A DNA stretch of 64,000 bases from Bacillota bacterium (GCA_023381695.1 JAMCQP010000071.1:1-64000); one strand, 5' to 3'. Positions 23,226 through 31,958 are shown, counted from the first letter of the stretch. Program-made: numbers and translations. Notes: generated by a model from the sequence alone, not told the origin.

Positions 23226-24105
23226 GGAGGAAGAACGTTTGTCCATCCAGTGGTATCCGGGCCATATGGCCAGGGCCAGGCGGCAGGTCGCGGAGAGCCT
23301 GAAGCTGGTGGACGTGGTCGTGGAGGTGCTGGACGCCCGTATTCCTTCCAGCAGCCGTAATCCCGACATAGATGCGATTCTGGAGAAGAAGCCGCGCGTG
23401 GTGGTTCTGAATAAATCGGATCTGGCTGATCCCCGGGAGACCGCCAGATGGTTGGAATGGTTTGGCCAGCGGGACGGCAAAGCGGTTGCGCTGGAGAGTA
23501 AGACGGGCAAGGGTATGGACAGGCTTCTGGCAGCTGTAAAGGCGCTGGCCGCCGGCGGACTGGAAGCGTGGGCCAGAAAGGGCCGGGGAACCCGCGCCAT
23601 CCGGGCCTTGATCGTGGGGATCCCCAATTCCGGCAAATCTTCGCTGATCAATCGCCTGGCGGGGCGAAATGCCACCCGGACCGCGGACAAGCCGGGCGTT
23701 ACCCGCGGCCCCCAGTGGATCAAGCTGGCCGGGGAATTGGAGCTTCTGGACACGCCGGGGATCCTGTGGCCGAAGTTTGAGGACCCCGAGGTGGGCTTCC
23801 GGCTGGCGGTTACCGGGGCGATCGGCGAGACCATCTTTGACTGGGAGATGGCGGCGGAAAAGCTGATCGTCACCATCCATCATCTCCGGCCCGGTGTGCT
23901 GGAGACCCGCTATAACCTTGCCAAAAGCAGCGATCCCGCCAATCCGGGCGAGGTTCTGGGCGAGATCGGCCGGCGGCGCGGTTGCGTCTTGCCGGGTGGC
24001 CGCATAGATACGGCGAAAGCCGCCGCCATCCTGATCAAGGAGTTTCAATCGGGCAAGCTCGGACGGATCACTTTGGATCCTGTCGCCCCGGATCCTCTGC
24101 ATTAA
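23224..24105 (+). CDS. rbgA: ribosome biogenesis GTPase RbgA (YlqF)
   Basis: A 293-residue circularly permuted GTPase. It starts with the family hallmark WYPGHMARARR, has G4 (NKSD) before G1 (GIPNSGKSSLINRL) and G3 (DTPGILWPK), and ends with an RNA-binding helical domain. It acts in late 50S assembly, with L16 incorporation. Position lepB-rbgA-rnhB is conserved in Firmicutes. Confidence 0.95.
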   Translation: MEEERLSIQWYPGHMARARRQVAESLKLVDVVVEVLDARIPSSSRNPDIDAILEKKPRVVVLNKSDLADPRETARWLEWFGQRDGKAVALESKTGKGMDRLLAAVKALAAGGLEAWARKGRGTRAIRALIVGIPNSGKSSLINRLAGRNATRTADKPGVTRGPQWIKLAGELELLDTPGILWPKFEDPEVGFRLAVTGAIGETIFDWEMAAEKLIVTIHHLRPGVLETRYNLAKSSDPANPGEVLGEIGRRRGCVLPGGRIDTAKAAAILIKEFQSGKLGRITLDPVAPDPLH

Positions 24106-24183
24106 GGTATTGCCTCTCCACTTCCATAAAATATTTACCTCTTCACTATTGCGAACTTCTTGCCGATTATTAAGTTGTTCTAA

Positions 24184-24202
24184 CCTGGCGGAAGTCGCCA
24201 GG
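24184..24202 (+). promoter_or_regulatory. hairpin just upstream of rnhB
   Basis: CCTGGCG (24184-24190), loop GAAGT, CGCCAGG (24196-24202): a perfect seven-pair stem ending 12 bases before the rnhB ATG, in an otherwise A+T-rich 100-bp spacer. It has no T-tract, so a translational or processing role is more likely than termination. Confidence 0.5.
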
Positions 24203-24214
24203 GATGGTGACGTG

Positions 24215-24958
24215 ATGAACTGGAATTTGCAGCCCGATTCCTTGAAAGAGAAACTTGCTCTGGAGAGAGCGCGCTTCGAGGAGGGCCATCGGCTGATCTG
24301 CGGGGTGGATGAAGCCGGCCGGGGGCCGCTGGCGGGGCCGGTGGTGGCGGCGGCGGTGATTTTGCCCTTCAATCAGGGGGAACTTGTTGCCGGCGTCGAT
24401 GACTCCAAAAAACTCACGCCGGCACGACGCGAGGAGCTTAACCGGTTGATCTGCCAGAAGCATGAATTCGGCATCGGGGTGGTTTCGGCGGAGATCATCG
24501 ATAGAATCAATATCCTGCAGGCCACTTTTCTGGCGATGCGCAAGGCGCTCTCCCGCCTGAAGACGGGGCCGGATATCGTGCTGGTGGATGGCAACCACGC
24601 CATCCCGGGTTGCGGCTTCAAACAGCAGGCGGTGGTTGATGGGGACGCGCTGAGCTATACCGTGGCGGCCGCCTCGATTGTGGCCAAGGTCTTCCGTGAC
24701 CGGTTGATGGAAAAATATGATCTTTTATATCCCGAATATGGCTTTGCGCGGCATAAGGGCTACGGTACGCCCGAGCACCTGGCCGCCTTGGCCAGATGCG
24801 GCCCTTGTTCTTTGCACCGGTACTCCTACCGCCCTATCCTGGAAATAGCCGGGTCCTGGGGCGGAGAGCAGAGCGGGGGATGGCCAGATGTTCGAAGGTC
24901 TCCAGAAGGGCGATCTGCTCAGAATCGGCCTTTTAAGGCCGGAAATCTCGGGAAGTAA
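24215..24958 (+). CDS. rnhB: ribonuclease HII
   Basis: About 247 residues. Catalytic acidic residues lie in GVDEAGRGPLAGPV (Asp-Glu), VLVDGNHA and the later VDGDALSYTVAAASIVAKVFRD region. It cleaves RNA in RNA-DNA hybrids, including single misincorporated ribonucleotides. ATG 24215 (or GTG 24212) is chosen because the frame from 24110 begins with an unrelated A+T-rich stretch. The last 70 bp overlap the next gene, giving a non-conserved tail after HRYSYRPI. Confidence 0.93.
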   Translation: MNWNLQPDSLKEKLALERARFEEGHRLICGVDEAGRGPLAGPVVAAAVILPFNQGELVAGVDDSKKLTPARREELNRLICQKHEFGIGVVSAEIIDRINILQATFLAMRKALSRLKTGPDIVLVDGNHAIPGCGFKQQAVVDGDALSYTVAAASIVAKVFRDRLMEKYDLLYPEYGFARHKGYGTPEHLAALARCGPCSLHRYSYRPILEIAGSWGGEQSGGWPDVRRSPEGRSAQNRPFKAGNLGK

Positions 24959-26441
24959 CCCGCCGGACCCCGGTGAGTCAAGCCTGGACCTGCGCTCGAC
25001 GGCTCTGCTCAATCTGGAAATTCCCTGGCGGATCGGGGATCTCTTGACCGGCGAGATACTGGAGGCTGCCCGGGGCCGCGCGGTCGTCCGCCTGGAAGGC
25101 AGGGTCTGGCTGGCGGACGTGAATTTCCCGGCCAGGGCCGGGGAAACGATTACGGTGCAGGTCGGAGGTTTAGAGGGGAGTAAGCCGGTTTTACGGTTAA
25201 CCGGTGGCCGGGGAAGCGGGGTTTCCGGGGAGACGGAGCAGTCGCCGCTTTCGCCCGTTCCCGGGGTGCGCGCCGTCTGGTCTTTCTTGTCCTCTCTGGA
25301 TCCGGCAAGATTAACCGAGATCAGTGAATGGCTCACGGAAGGTTCCCGCCCTGGAAAGGAGCCGGATCCCTTAAAACTTCTTTCCTTGCGATTGATTGCC
25401 CGGATGGGATTGCTACCCCGGGCCGGCACCGCGCAAGCCATCTACGAGTACCTCCATGTGCCCAGACCGTTAGGTGAGGTTCTGTGGAATCTGGCCAAAG
25501 ACGCGCCAGGCACCATTGGGAGGTATTTTTATCCGCTGGAGCAGGTTTTGGACATGACTCCGAACGTGACTCAGGGCATTACTCCAGGCATGTCTTTCGA
25601 TATTGCTCCTGGCGCGGCTCCGGGCGGGCCTTCTGAACAAGAGGCTCAGGATAAGTTGCCGGCGCTGCTTCGCAAGATGGACCCGGAGATGCCCTGGGCG
25701 AAGGAGGCGCGGGCAATCATTGCGGGCTTGCGCCAGCTTAATCAGGGGGCGGCCAGTGTTTTGGATCTTCATGATCAAGCTCCACGGGAGCAAGTGCCCA
25801 GGGAACAGGCCCGGATCGTCAGGCCGCAAGATCCGCAGGATGGCGGGGTTCAGGGTGGCGGGACCCAACGGCTGCAAAGCGATGGAGCCCGGCAGGTGCA
25901 AAGTTTTGGAGCCATGCCGGCGCAAGATGGGGGAGTGCAGCAGGTACAGAGTGGGGGAGCGCGCCAGGCGCCAGGGGTGGTCTTTTTGCAGATCCCCGTG
26001 TTTGTGGATGGCGAGGCTTTCACCGTCCACCTGCGCCTGGATCGGCGCCAGAAACGGGACGCCAATCTCCGGAAATCACGGGAGGATATGGGACGTAAAG
26101 GTTTCAACGGTTCCGATAACCTGGCGGTAACCCTGTATCTGGAGACTCGCTGGCTGGGAGCGCTCAAAGCCGATCTGCGGTTTGGTCCCGGCCGTTCGCT
26201 TACCTGCGCTGTCCAGGTTGAGCGGGAGAGAACCCGGAGGCTGCTGGCGGAGCACTATCAAAGCCTCCGGGACATCGTGGCGGGGGCCGGATTTGCACTG
26301 CACGGCGCGCCGAAGATCACCGTTCGACGCGTGCGCCGGACGCCGGATACCCCCCTGATGCTTCAGAATTTGTGGGATTTTGCGGGGACAGCTCAAAACA
26401 GCCCGGGAGAAGAGGCGCATTCCATTGACATCCGCCTCTGA
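24888..26441 (+). CDS. YlqG-like protein related to flagellar hook-length control FliK
   Basis: A 517-residue protein in the YlqG position (rnhB-ylqG-ylqH). The N-terminal part is a beta-rich region (EILEAARGRAVVRLEGRVWL). The middle is low-complexity, with Gln/Gly-rich repeats such as VQSGGARQ/VQSFGAMPAQ (about 25840-25975). The C-terminal domain (FLQIPVFVDGEAFTVHLRLD, NLAVTLYLETRWLGALKADL) resembles the FliK C-terminal fold that reports hook length to FlhB. Its partner here would be the downstream FlhB-like protein. Exact role unknown. Confidence 0.65.
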   Translation: MFEGLQKGDLLRIGLLRPEISGSNPPDPGESSLDLRSTALLNLEIPWRIGDLLTGEILEAARGRAVVRLEGRVWLADVNFPARAGETITVQVGGLEGSKPVLRLTGGRGSGVSGETEQSPLSPVPGVRAVWSFLSSLDPARLTEISEWLTEGSRPGKEPDPLKLLSLRLIARMGLLPRAGTAQAIYEYLHVPRPLGEVLWNLAKDAPGTIGRYFYPLEQVLDMTPNVTQGITPGMSFDIAPGAAPGGPSEQEAQDKLPALLRKMDPEMPWAKEARAIIAGLRQLNQGAASVLDLHDQAPREQVPREQARIVRPQDPQDGGVQGGGTQRLQSDGARQVQSFGAMPAQDGGVQQVQSGGARQAPGVVFLQIPVFVDGEAFTVHLRLDRRQKRDANLRKSREDMGRKGFNGSDNLAVTLYLETRWLGALKADLRFGPGRSLTCAVQVERERTRRLLAEHYQSLRDIVAGAGFALHGAPKITVRRVRRTPDTPLMLQNLWDFAGTAQNSPGEEAHSIDIRL

Positions 26442-26769
26442 GAATAAGCCCGGTTCCAGGGTTCATGAAAAACGCAACCGTTCAGATGGGCTCCCACCCG
26501 AACGCGCCGTGGCGTTACGGTACGAGGCGGGGAGCGATCCGGCGCCGAGAATTGTGGCCGCCGGCCAGGGAGAAGTTGCGAAGCGGATTGTGGAGGCCGC
26601 GCGGCGGCACGACATCCCCGTCTATCCTGAACCTGATCTGGCGGAAGTTTTGTCTCGGCTTGATCTGGGGGCGGTTGTCCCACCGGAGACCTATGCCGTG
26701 GTGGCCAAGATCATGGCTTTTATCTACAGCCTGGACCGGACCCAGGGCCCCTCGTCCAATAACCGCTGA
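26425..26769 (+). CDS. ylqH: FlhB C-terminal-domain homologue (YlqH / FhlB type)
   Basis: About 114 residues matching only the cytoplasmic switch domain of FlhB: AVALRYEAGSDPAPRIVAAG, EAARRHDIPVYPEPDLAEVL, VPPETYAVVAKIMAFIY. The NPTH autocleavage motif and all membrane segments are absent. TTG 26425 after GAGAAGAGG is the preferred start; an ATG at 26380 lies deep in the previous gene. Full-length FlhB is encoded separately at 58.3 kb, so this is an accessory paralogue whose function is not established. Confidence 0.8.
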   Translation: MTSASENKPGSRVHEKRNRSDGLPPERAVALRYEAGSDPAPRIVAAGQGEVAKRIVEAARRHDIPVYPEPDLAEVLSRLDLGAVVPPETYAVVAKIMAFIYSLDRTQGPSSNNR

Positions 26770-26794
26770 ACTTTAAGGAGGCACAAAGCGCGGG

Positions 26795-27922
26795 ATGTTG
26801 AAAATGCGCATCGAAGAAGTCCGCCCCGGGATGGTGACGGCTCGCGCTATTTACGATAGTGACGGGAAGGTCCTGTTAAACGCGGGAGTGGGGTTGAAGG
26901 AAAGTTACATCATAAGGTTGAAGCAGTTGGGGTTTCCGGCTCTGTACATCGACGACGGCGTTTCCATGGGGGAAGCCGTCAATGAGGTGATCACGCCGGA
27001 GTTGCGGATCAAGACCATTTCAACCCTGCGAAGCGCTTTTACAAAGGTGGAGAACAACACGCGCATTGACGCCGCCCTGATCAAGAGTGCGGCCAATGTG
27101 ATCATCGAGGAGATTATCGCCAACCGCGACGTTTTGGTAAACGTAAACGACATTCGCAACTACGACAACTATACCCTGGGCCATTCGGTGAATGTCTGCG
27201 TGCTGGCGGTTGTCACCGGGAAATCGCTTGAATACCCGCCGCAAAAGCTCAGGGAGCTGGGAGTCGGGGCGCTTCTCCACGATATCGGAAAAATGAAGAT
27301 TCCCACCGAGATCCTGGTGAAGAGCGACCGTTTAACCCCCGAGGAATACGAATTACTGAAAGGGCATGCCGCCGGCGGCTTTGAAATTCTCAGAGGGTAC
27401 GAGGAGATCTCGGCATTGTCCGCGCACGTCGCCTATCAACATCATGAACGCCTCAACGGGACAGGTTATCCGCGGGGGCTCAAGGGAACGGAGATCCATG
27501 AATTTGCCAGGCTGGTCGCGATCTGTGACTCCTTTGACGCCATGACCACGGACCGGATCTATAAACCTGGTATTTCACCCAGTAAAGCCTTGCAGACCCT
27601 GGAAAGCCTGAAAAATTTTCAATTTGACGCAGAGCTGGTGAATGCCTTTATGGAAAACATCGCTTTGTATCCGGTGGGAAGCATGGTGGTCCTGAGTACG
27701 GGCGAAAAGGGCATTGTGGTCGATGTCCACCGGAATGCCCGCAACCGGCCCATTGTCAGGCTGGTCCTGGACAAGCAGGGAAGGAGGCTGGCGGATTTCG
27801 TCGAAATAGATCTTAACAAGGAGCACGCCCTCTCCATTGTGGATGTCGCCGAGCCCAAGGCCGACCTCTGGGAAGGCCGGGAGGTGAGACATGGTGACCC
27901 GCCGGCGCAAAGCGCTGGGTGA
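26795..27922 (+). CDS. HD-GYP domain protein, probable c-di-GMP phosphodiesterase
   Basis: A 375-residue protein. The N-terminal third (MRIEEVRPGMVTARAIYDSDGKVLL) is the small domain usual in this family. The HD-GYP domain from about residue 115 has LLHDIGKMKIP (HD), HHERLNGTGYPRGLKG (GYP region) and CDSFDAMTTDRIYKP. No membrane segment, so it is cytosolic. It should hydrolyse cyclic di-GMP. AAGGAGG lies 14 bp before ATG 26795, and an in-frame ATG at 26804 is possible. Placed between a flagellar-like pair and yraN. Confidence 0.9.
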   Translation: MLKMRIEEVRPGMVTARAIYDSDGKVLLNAGVGLKESYIIRLKQLGFPALYIDDGVSMGEAVNEVITPELRIKTISTLRSAFTKVENNTRIDAALIKSAANVIIEEIIANRDVLVNVNDIRNYDNYTLGHSVNVCVLAVVTGKSLEYPPQKLRELGVGALLHDIGKMKIPTEILVKSDRLTPEEYELLKGHAAGGFEILRGYEEISALSAHVAYQHHERLNGTGYPRGLKGTEIHEFARLVAICDSFDAMTTDRIYKPGISPSKALQTLESLKNFQFDAELVNAFMENIALYPVGSMVVLSTGEKGIVVDVHRNARNRPIVRLVLDKQGRRLADFVEIDLNKEHALSIVDVAEPKADLWEGREVRHGDPPAQSAG

Positions 27923-28286
27923 GAAAGGCGAGTTGGCCGCGATGAATTTTCTGGCTGGCCAGGGCTACCGGATTGTGGAGCGCAACTGGCGCGGCCGGCG
28001 CGGGGAGCTGGACATCATCGCCAGCGATGGCGGTTGCCTGGTTTTTGTCGAGGTCCGGACACGCGCCTCGCCGGGTTTTGGCGAGGCATGCGAGTCGGTG
28101 GGGCCCCAAAAAAGGCGGAGATTGATCGCCTGTGCGGTTGAATATATCATTATGATCCTCGACGAAGGCCGGAGAACCGGAAATGGTATTCCGCGGGAGT
28201 ACCGTTTCGACGTGATCACGGTCTTTTATTTTTCTCCCGGGGAGCCGGAAATTGTGCATTACAAAGATGCTTTCGGCCGTAAGTGA
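27891..28286 (+). CDS. yraN: YraN family (UPF0102) endonuclease-like protein
   Basis: A 131-residue Holliday-junction-resolvase-like fold: GEKGELAAMNFLAGQGY, then RGELDIIASDG and LVFVEVRTR. The catalytic E/D residues are present, while the usual EVK is EVR here, a conservative change at the lysine. It overlaps the HD-GYP gene by 32 bp; ATG 27891 follows GGGAGGTGAG. The neighbouring comM and dprA hint at DNA uptake or recombination roles. Confidence 0.9.
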   Translation: MVTRRRKALGEKGELAAMNFLAGQGYRIVERNWRGRRGELDIIASDGGCLVFVEVRTRASPGFGEACESVGPQKRRRLIACAVEYIIMILDEGRRTGNGIPREYRFDVITVFYFSPGEPEIVHYKDAFGRK

Positions 28287-28327
28287 ACGTAATGGGATCG
28301 TAGCAGGACGGGAAGGGGGAATTTCTT

Positions 28328-29875
28328 CTGTTTGCCAGGATTTTCAGCGGGGCGGTGCTGGGCCTGGACGGATATATTGTCGAGGTGGAGGTGGACATGG
28401 CCCAGGGATTGCCGTCCTTTGAGGTGGTGGGGTTGCCGAACGCCGCGGTCCGGGAGAGCCGGGATCGGGTCAGGGCGGCCATTAAAAATACGGGATACAG
28501 CTTTCCGCTCCGCCGGGTCACCGTGAACCTGGCGCCCGCCAGCGTGAAAAAGGAGGGTGCGGCATTTGATCTGCCGGTGGCCATCGGCATTCTGGTGGCG
28601 ATGGGTGAGGTATCCCAGGGGGCGGCATCCCATTTTTTGATAGCGGGAGAACTTTCCCTGGCGGGCGGAGCGCGCCCGGTGCCGGGAATTTTGCCCATGG
28701 CCGCCGCGGCCCGGCGGCACAAACTTGACGGGATCCTGATCCCGGCGGGGAATGCGGAAGAGGCGTCTTTGGTGGAGGAGTTGCCCGCGTATCCGGTGGG
28801 CGATCTCCGCGAAGCGGTGGAATTTTTGAGCGGGGGAAAAAAGATCGGGCGGTATGAGGGGAAAGCCACCAGGTTTGCGGCAAGTCCCGATGGGGCGCCG
28901 GATTTTTCCGAGGTGCAGGGGCAGGAAGCGGCCAAACGAGCTTTAGAGGTTGCTGCCGCCGGCGCGCACAACGTCTTGATGGTCGGGCCGCCCGGGTCGG
29001 GTAAAACCATGCTGGCCCGGCGGGTGCCGACCATCATGCCCGAGATGACCCGCGAAGAGGCGCTGGAGGTCACGAAGATCTACAGCATTGCCGGTCTTTT
29101 GCCCGCGGGAGGGGGGCTGGTCGGCGGCAGGCCTTTTCGCACGCCGCACCATTCGGCGACGGTGGCCGGTTTGATCGGCGGCGGAGCCCAGGCGCGACCG
29201 GGAGAGGTGACCCTCGGGCACCACGGAGTGCTCTTTCTTGACGAGTTGTCGGAGTTTCGCACCGAAGCCCTGGAAGCCCTGCGCCAGCCGCTGGAGGATG
29301 GGATGGTGACCATTGCCCGCGCCCAGGCCACCCTCTCCTATCCGGCGCAATTTCAGCTTCTGGCGGCGCAAAACCCGTGCAATTGCGGATTTTTTGGCGA
29401 TCCGGCGCGGGTTTGCACCTGTACCGAAGCCCAGAGGCGCATGTACCGGGCCAGGCTCTCGGGGCCTTTTCTGGACCGGATCGACATCTATCTGAACGTT
29501 CCCCGGTCGGTGGGCGCGGACAGCTCCCAGAGCGTAGATCTACTTTCTCCCACGGTCCCGGAGAGCTCCAGCGCAATTCGGGGGCGGGTGGAAGAGGCCC
29601 GGCTCAGGCAGAGAAAGCGCTTCGCCGGGACGGGGATCGGCGCCAATGCCCGGATGCGCATGGGAGAGATCCGGAGATATTGCGGCCTGGATGCCAGAAC
29701 CAGAGTTCTTCTGGATACCGCCGCCAGGCAGCTTGGCCTTACCACCAGAGCGCAGGTGCGGTTGTTGAAGGTCGCCCGGACGATTGCCGATCTCGCCGGC
29801 GCCGAAAAGATCGGGTTGGAGCATCTGGCCGAAGCGGTGAATTACCGTGGCCGTGGGCTGACTGGCTTTAACTAG
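28328..29875 (+). CDS. comM: ComM/YifB-type Mg-chelatase-like AAA+ ATPase (CTG start)
   Basis: About 515 residues: N-terminal Lon-like domain (LGLDGYIVEVEVD, GLPSFEVVGLPNAAVRES), AAA+ module with GPPGSGKTMLARR, FLDELSEF and FRTPHHS, and a C-terminal Mg-chelatase domain. A GTG start at 28355 would drop the conserved first strand. The family N-terminus (here FARIFSGAVLGLDGY) is encoded from CTG 28328, preceded by GGAAGGGGGA at normal spacing, so initiation at CTG is inferred. ComM is a branch-migration helicase in natural transformation; it ends convergent to spoVB with an 8-bp overlap. Confidence 0.9.
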   Translation: MFARIFSGAVLGLDGYIVEVEVDMAQGLPSFEVVGLPNAAVRESRDRVRAAIKNTGYSFPLRRVTVNLAPASVKKEGAAFDLPVAIGILVAMGEVSQGAASHFLIAGELSLAGGARPVPGILPMAAAARRHKLDGILIPAGNAEEASLVEELPAYPVGDLREAVEFLSGGKKIGRYEGKATRFAASPDGAPDFSEVQGQEAAKRALEVAAAGAHNVLMVGPPGSGKTMLARRVPTIMPEMTREEALEVTKIYSIAGLLPAGGGLVGGRPFRTPHHSATVAGLIGGGAQARPGEVTLGHHGVLFLDELSEFRTEALEALRQPLEDGMVTIARAQATLSYPAQFQLLAAQNPCNCGFFGDPARVCTCTEAQRRMYRARLSGPFLDRIDIYLNVPRSVGADSSQSVDLLSPTVPESSSAIRGRVEEARLRQRKRFAGTGIGANARMRMGEIRRYCGLDARTRVLLDTAARQLGLTTRAQVRLLKVARTIADLAGAEKIGLEHLAEAVNYRGRGLTGFN

Positions 29876-31358
29876 CACCCAGTACTCGCCAGAGCCAGTA
29901 GGCCGAAAGGGTCAGAACCAGCGAGATCAGCGCCGGTCTGAGAAGTTGTGTTTTCGGATCGAGGCGGAAGCCGGTGAGCTTGAAGAGGTATTTCAGGTTG
30001 AGCACCGCCCCGACGATGCAATTTATCGTTGAGGAGATGGCCGCCCCTTTGATGCCGATGCCGGGCATGGCGGCCAATGGGTAGACGATGGCGGTATCGG
30101 CCAGTGTCCCGATTACATAGCTTCTTACCGACAGGCCGGGCTTCCCCAGGCCCTGCAGGATCCCGGCGGTGGTTTGCCAGACGTAGAGAAACGGCGCCCC
30201 CAGCGCGGTCAGGGTCACCACCGGCGCGGCTTCGGGGAATCCAAAGATCAGGGAGCAGATCGGCCTGGACAGTACGGCGATGATGCTGCTTACCGGCAGG
30301 CCCAGGAAGATGGTCAGGTTGACCGCCTTTTGGGTCTGCCGTTTTACGGTCTGGTAATCTTTGGCCGCCAGCGCCCTGGAGATTGACGGCACCAGGTTGG
30401 TGGCCAGAGCCATGTTGATGATATTGGGGAACATCATCAGCGGAAAGGCGATCCCGGCCAGCTGGCCAAGCTGCGCCGTGGCTTCCTGCACGGCCAGCCC
30501 GCCTTTTACCAGCCTGGCCGGAATGATCACGGTATTTACGCTCTGGACGGCTCCGGCGATCACGCTGCCGATGGCCAGGGGGACCGCGAGTTTCAGGATC
30601 CGCAGCGGTAGGGCGGTTTGCCATCCGGAGGAGCGGCGCAAGGTCTTATACCACCTTTCAGGCTCCATTGGCGTATGTTGGCCATCACGGGACCGCGCGC
30701 CCTCTCGCCGCCCATCCTCGTGCTTATGCCGGTGGCGGGCCAGGGAGCCCAGGAGCACGGCAAGCGCGGTGGTCTCGCCGGAGATCATGCCGATGGCCAG
30801 GGCAATCGCCACGTATCCGATCCCCCTTTCGGCCAGGAGAAGCACCAGAGTCACGGCCACCGCGGAATGGATCAATTGATCCAGAACCTGGGCCTGAGCC
30901 ACCTGAAACATCTTCTGCATCCCCGCAAAATAGCCTCTCAGGCCGGCAGAGATGGTGGCCAGAAAGAGAGCCGGGGACAAAAGAGCGATCACTAGCCCGG
31001 TCCGGGGGTCGGTGAAGGTCCTGGTGGATAGGAAACCGGCGGCCTGGTACATCACCCCTGCGGTAAATCCCCCGGTGACGGCCAGCATCATCATGGCGGT
31101 CAACAGGGTTTGGCGGGGTTGGCTCTCCGATCCTCCCGATCGTTCCTCCGAGACCAGTTTTGCGACGGCATAGGGGATCCCGGCGCAGGAGACGGTCAGC
31201 ATGGTGAAATAGAGCGGCAGCACCATCTGGTAGATGCCGATGCCCTCTGAACCGGTAATCCGGATCAGGTAGGCGTTGTAAAGAAACGCGATGGTGCGGG
31301 TCAGGAGCCCGGAGACGGTGAGGAGAATCGTCCCCCGCAGCAAGGTTCCGGTGGCCAT
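29868..31358 (-). CDS. spoVB: SpoVB-like polysaccharide/lipid flippase (MATE-related)
   Basis: The only clear minus-strand gene. The 496-residue protein has about fourteen hydrophobic segments and family motifs (SEGIGIYQMVLPLY, GIPYAVAKLVSEE, IAFPLMMFPNIINMALATNLVPSISRA). SpoVB/MurJ-like flippases export lipid-linked precursors; SpoVB functions in spore cortex formation. The ATG at 31358 is preceded (on its strand) by GAAGGGAAG; an upstream ATG at 31397 is less likely. A loop near residue 230 has a charged insertion. It supports an endospore-former. Confidence 0.85.
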   Translation of the reverse strand: MATGTLLRGTILLTVSGLLTRTIAFLYNAYLIRITGSEGIGIYQMVLPLYFTMLTVSCAGIPYAVAKLVSEERSGGSESQPRQTLLTAMMMLAVTGGFTAGVMYQAAGFLSTRTFTDPRTGLVIALLSPALFLATISAGLRGYFAGMQKMFQVAQAQVLDQLIHSAVAVTLVLLLAERGIGYVAIALAIGMISGETTALAVLLGSLARHRHKHEDGRREGARSRDGQHTPMEPERWYKTLRRSSGWQTALPLRILKLAVPLAIGSVIAGAVQSVNTVIIPARLVKGGLAVQEATAQLGQLAGIAFPLMMFPNIINMALATNLVPSISRALAAKDYQTVKRQTQKAVNLTIFLGLPVSSIIAVLSRPICSLIFGFPEAAPVVTLTALGAPFLYVWQTTAGILQGLGKPGLSVRSYVIGTLADTAIVYPLAAMPGIGIKGAAISSTINCIVGAVLNLKYLFKLTGFRLDPKTQLLRPALISLVLTLSAYWLWRVLGAS

Positions 31359-31514
31359 GGCTTCCCTTCTTTCCGCGACACGGAGAATGATGGTCAAAAG
31401 ATATTCTATTTACGTCAGGCGGCCTTTAGGAGTGGAATGTGGATGGCCCGCGGGGTCTGAATAGAAAACGGCGGCCTGGGGAAGCTAAGCTTGACATTGG
31501 AAAGGAGAAGGCTT

Positions 31515-31742
31515 ATGCCTATCGATACTGGTGCCAAGCAGTTTTACAGTTGTCCTTCCTGCAAGGTGGATACACCACATTCGGTGATCAATAAAAAAGG
31601 GCAGACCTACGCGGTGGTCTGCGGGAATTGCCAAACCACCTCGCTGGTTCAGGAAGAGGATCTTTTGTATTGCCAGAGCAAGTGGGCGGAGGAACTCAGG
31701 CATATTTTAAGCGGACTTGACGATCACACCGAGGATCAGTAG
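31515..31742 (+). CDS. small zinc-ribbon protein of unknown function
   Basis: A 75-residue protein with CPSC and CGNC knuckles 23 residues apart (zinc ribbon), followed by an acidic tail. ATG 31515 after AAAGGAGAAGG. It is divergent from the spoVB-like gene, 156 bp away. No known family recognised; a nucleic-acid-binding or regulatory adaptor role is only a guess. Confidence 0.65.
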   Translation: MPIDTGAKQFYSCPSCKVDTPHSVINKKGQTYAVVCGNCQTTSLVQEEDLLYCQSKWAEELRHILSGLDDHTEDQ

Positions 31743-31797
31743 CCGCATAGAGCCAACCTTTAAATGGTGGCCCACAAATAATTTGGCAAGAATACCG

Positions 31798-31838
31798 GAA
31801 CAGGGAAGGCTTCTCAGCCCTCTGTTCTTTAATTTTTT
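31798..31838 (+). terminator. probable terminator after the zinc-ribbon gene
   Basis: GAACAGGGA (31798-31806) pairs with CCCTCTGTTC (31818-31827) through an imperfect stem, followed by TTTAATTTTTT. It lies 56 bp after the stop at 31742. Confidence 0.55.
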
Positions 31839-31892
31839 GTGCCCCATGGGATAGTCCCGTCCATTTGCGAACCACTAAAAAGGAGGAAAACG

Positions 31893-31929
31893 CCGGGGAA
31901 CGTGGAAATAAAGCTTTCCGTGTCCCCGG
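31893..31929 (+). other. imperfect hairpin in the dprA leader
   Basis: CCGGGGAACGTGGAAA (31893-31908) can fold with TTTCCGTGTCCCCGG (31915-31929), with an internal mismatch. AAAAAGGAGG lies just upstream (31877-31886) without an obvious gene behind it; only a ten-codon frame (GTG 31902 to TAG 31934) follows. It could be a leader or regulatory RNA structure. Confidence 0.4.
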
Positions 31930-31958
31930 ATTAGTTCCGGATTAGTTCCGGGTTGATT
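31926..31958 (+). repeat. three tandem 11-bp units upstream of dprA
   Basis: CCGGATTAGTT (31926-31936), CCGGATTAGTT (31937-31947) and CCGGGTTGATT (31948-31958). The first two are identical, the third has two changes. Located in the dprA leader. Confidence 0.85.

Noticed and set aside
31491-31496. TTGACA as a -35 element near the zinc-ribbon gene
   Set aside because: A -10 at correct spacing would fall at the start codon and inside the gene; no TATAAT-like sequence is there.
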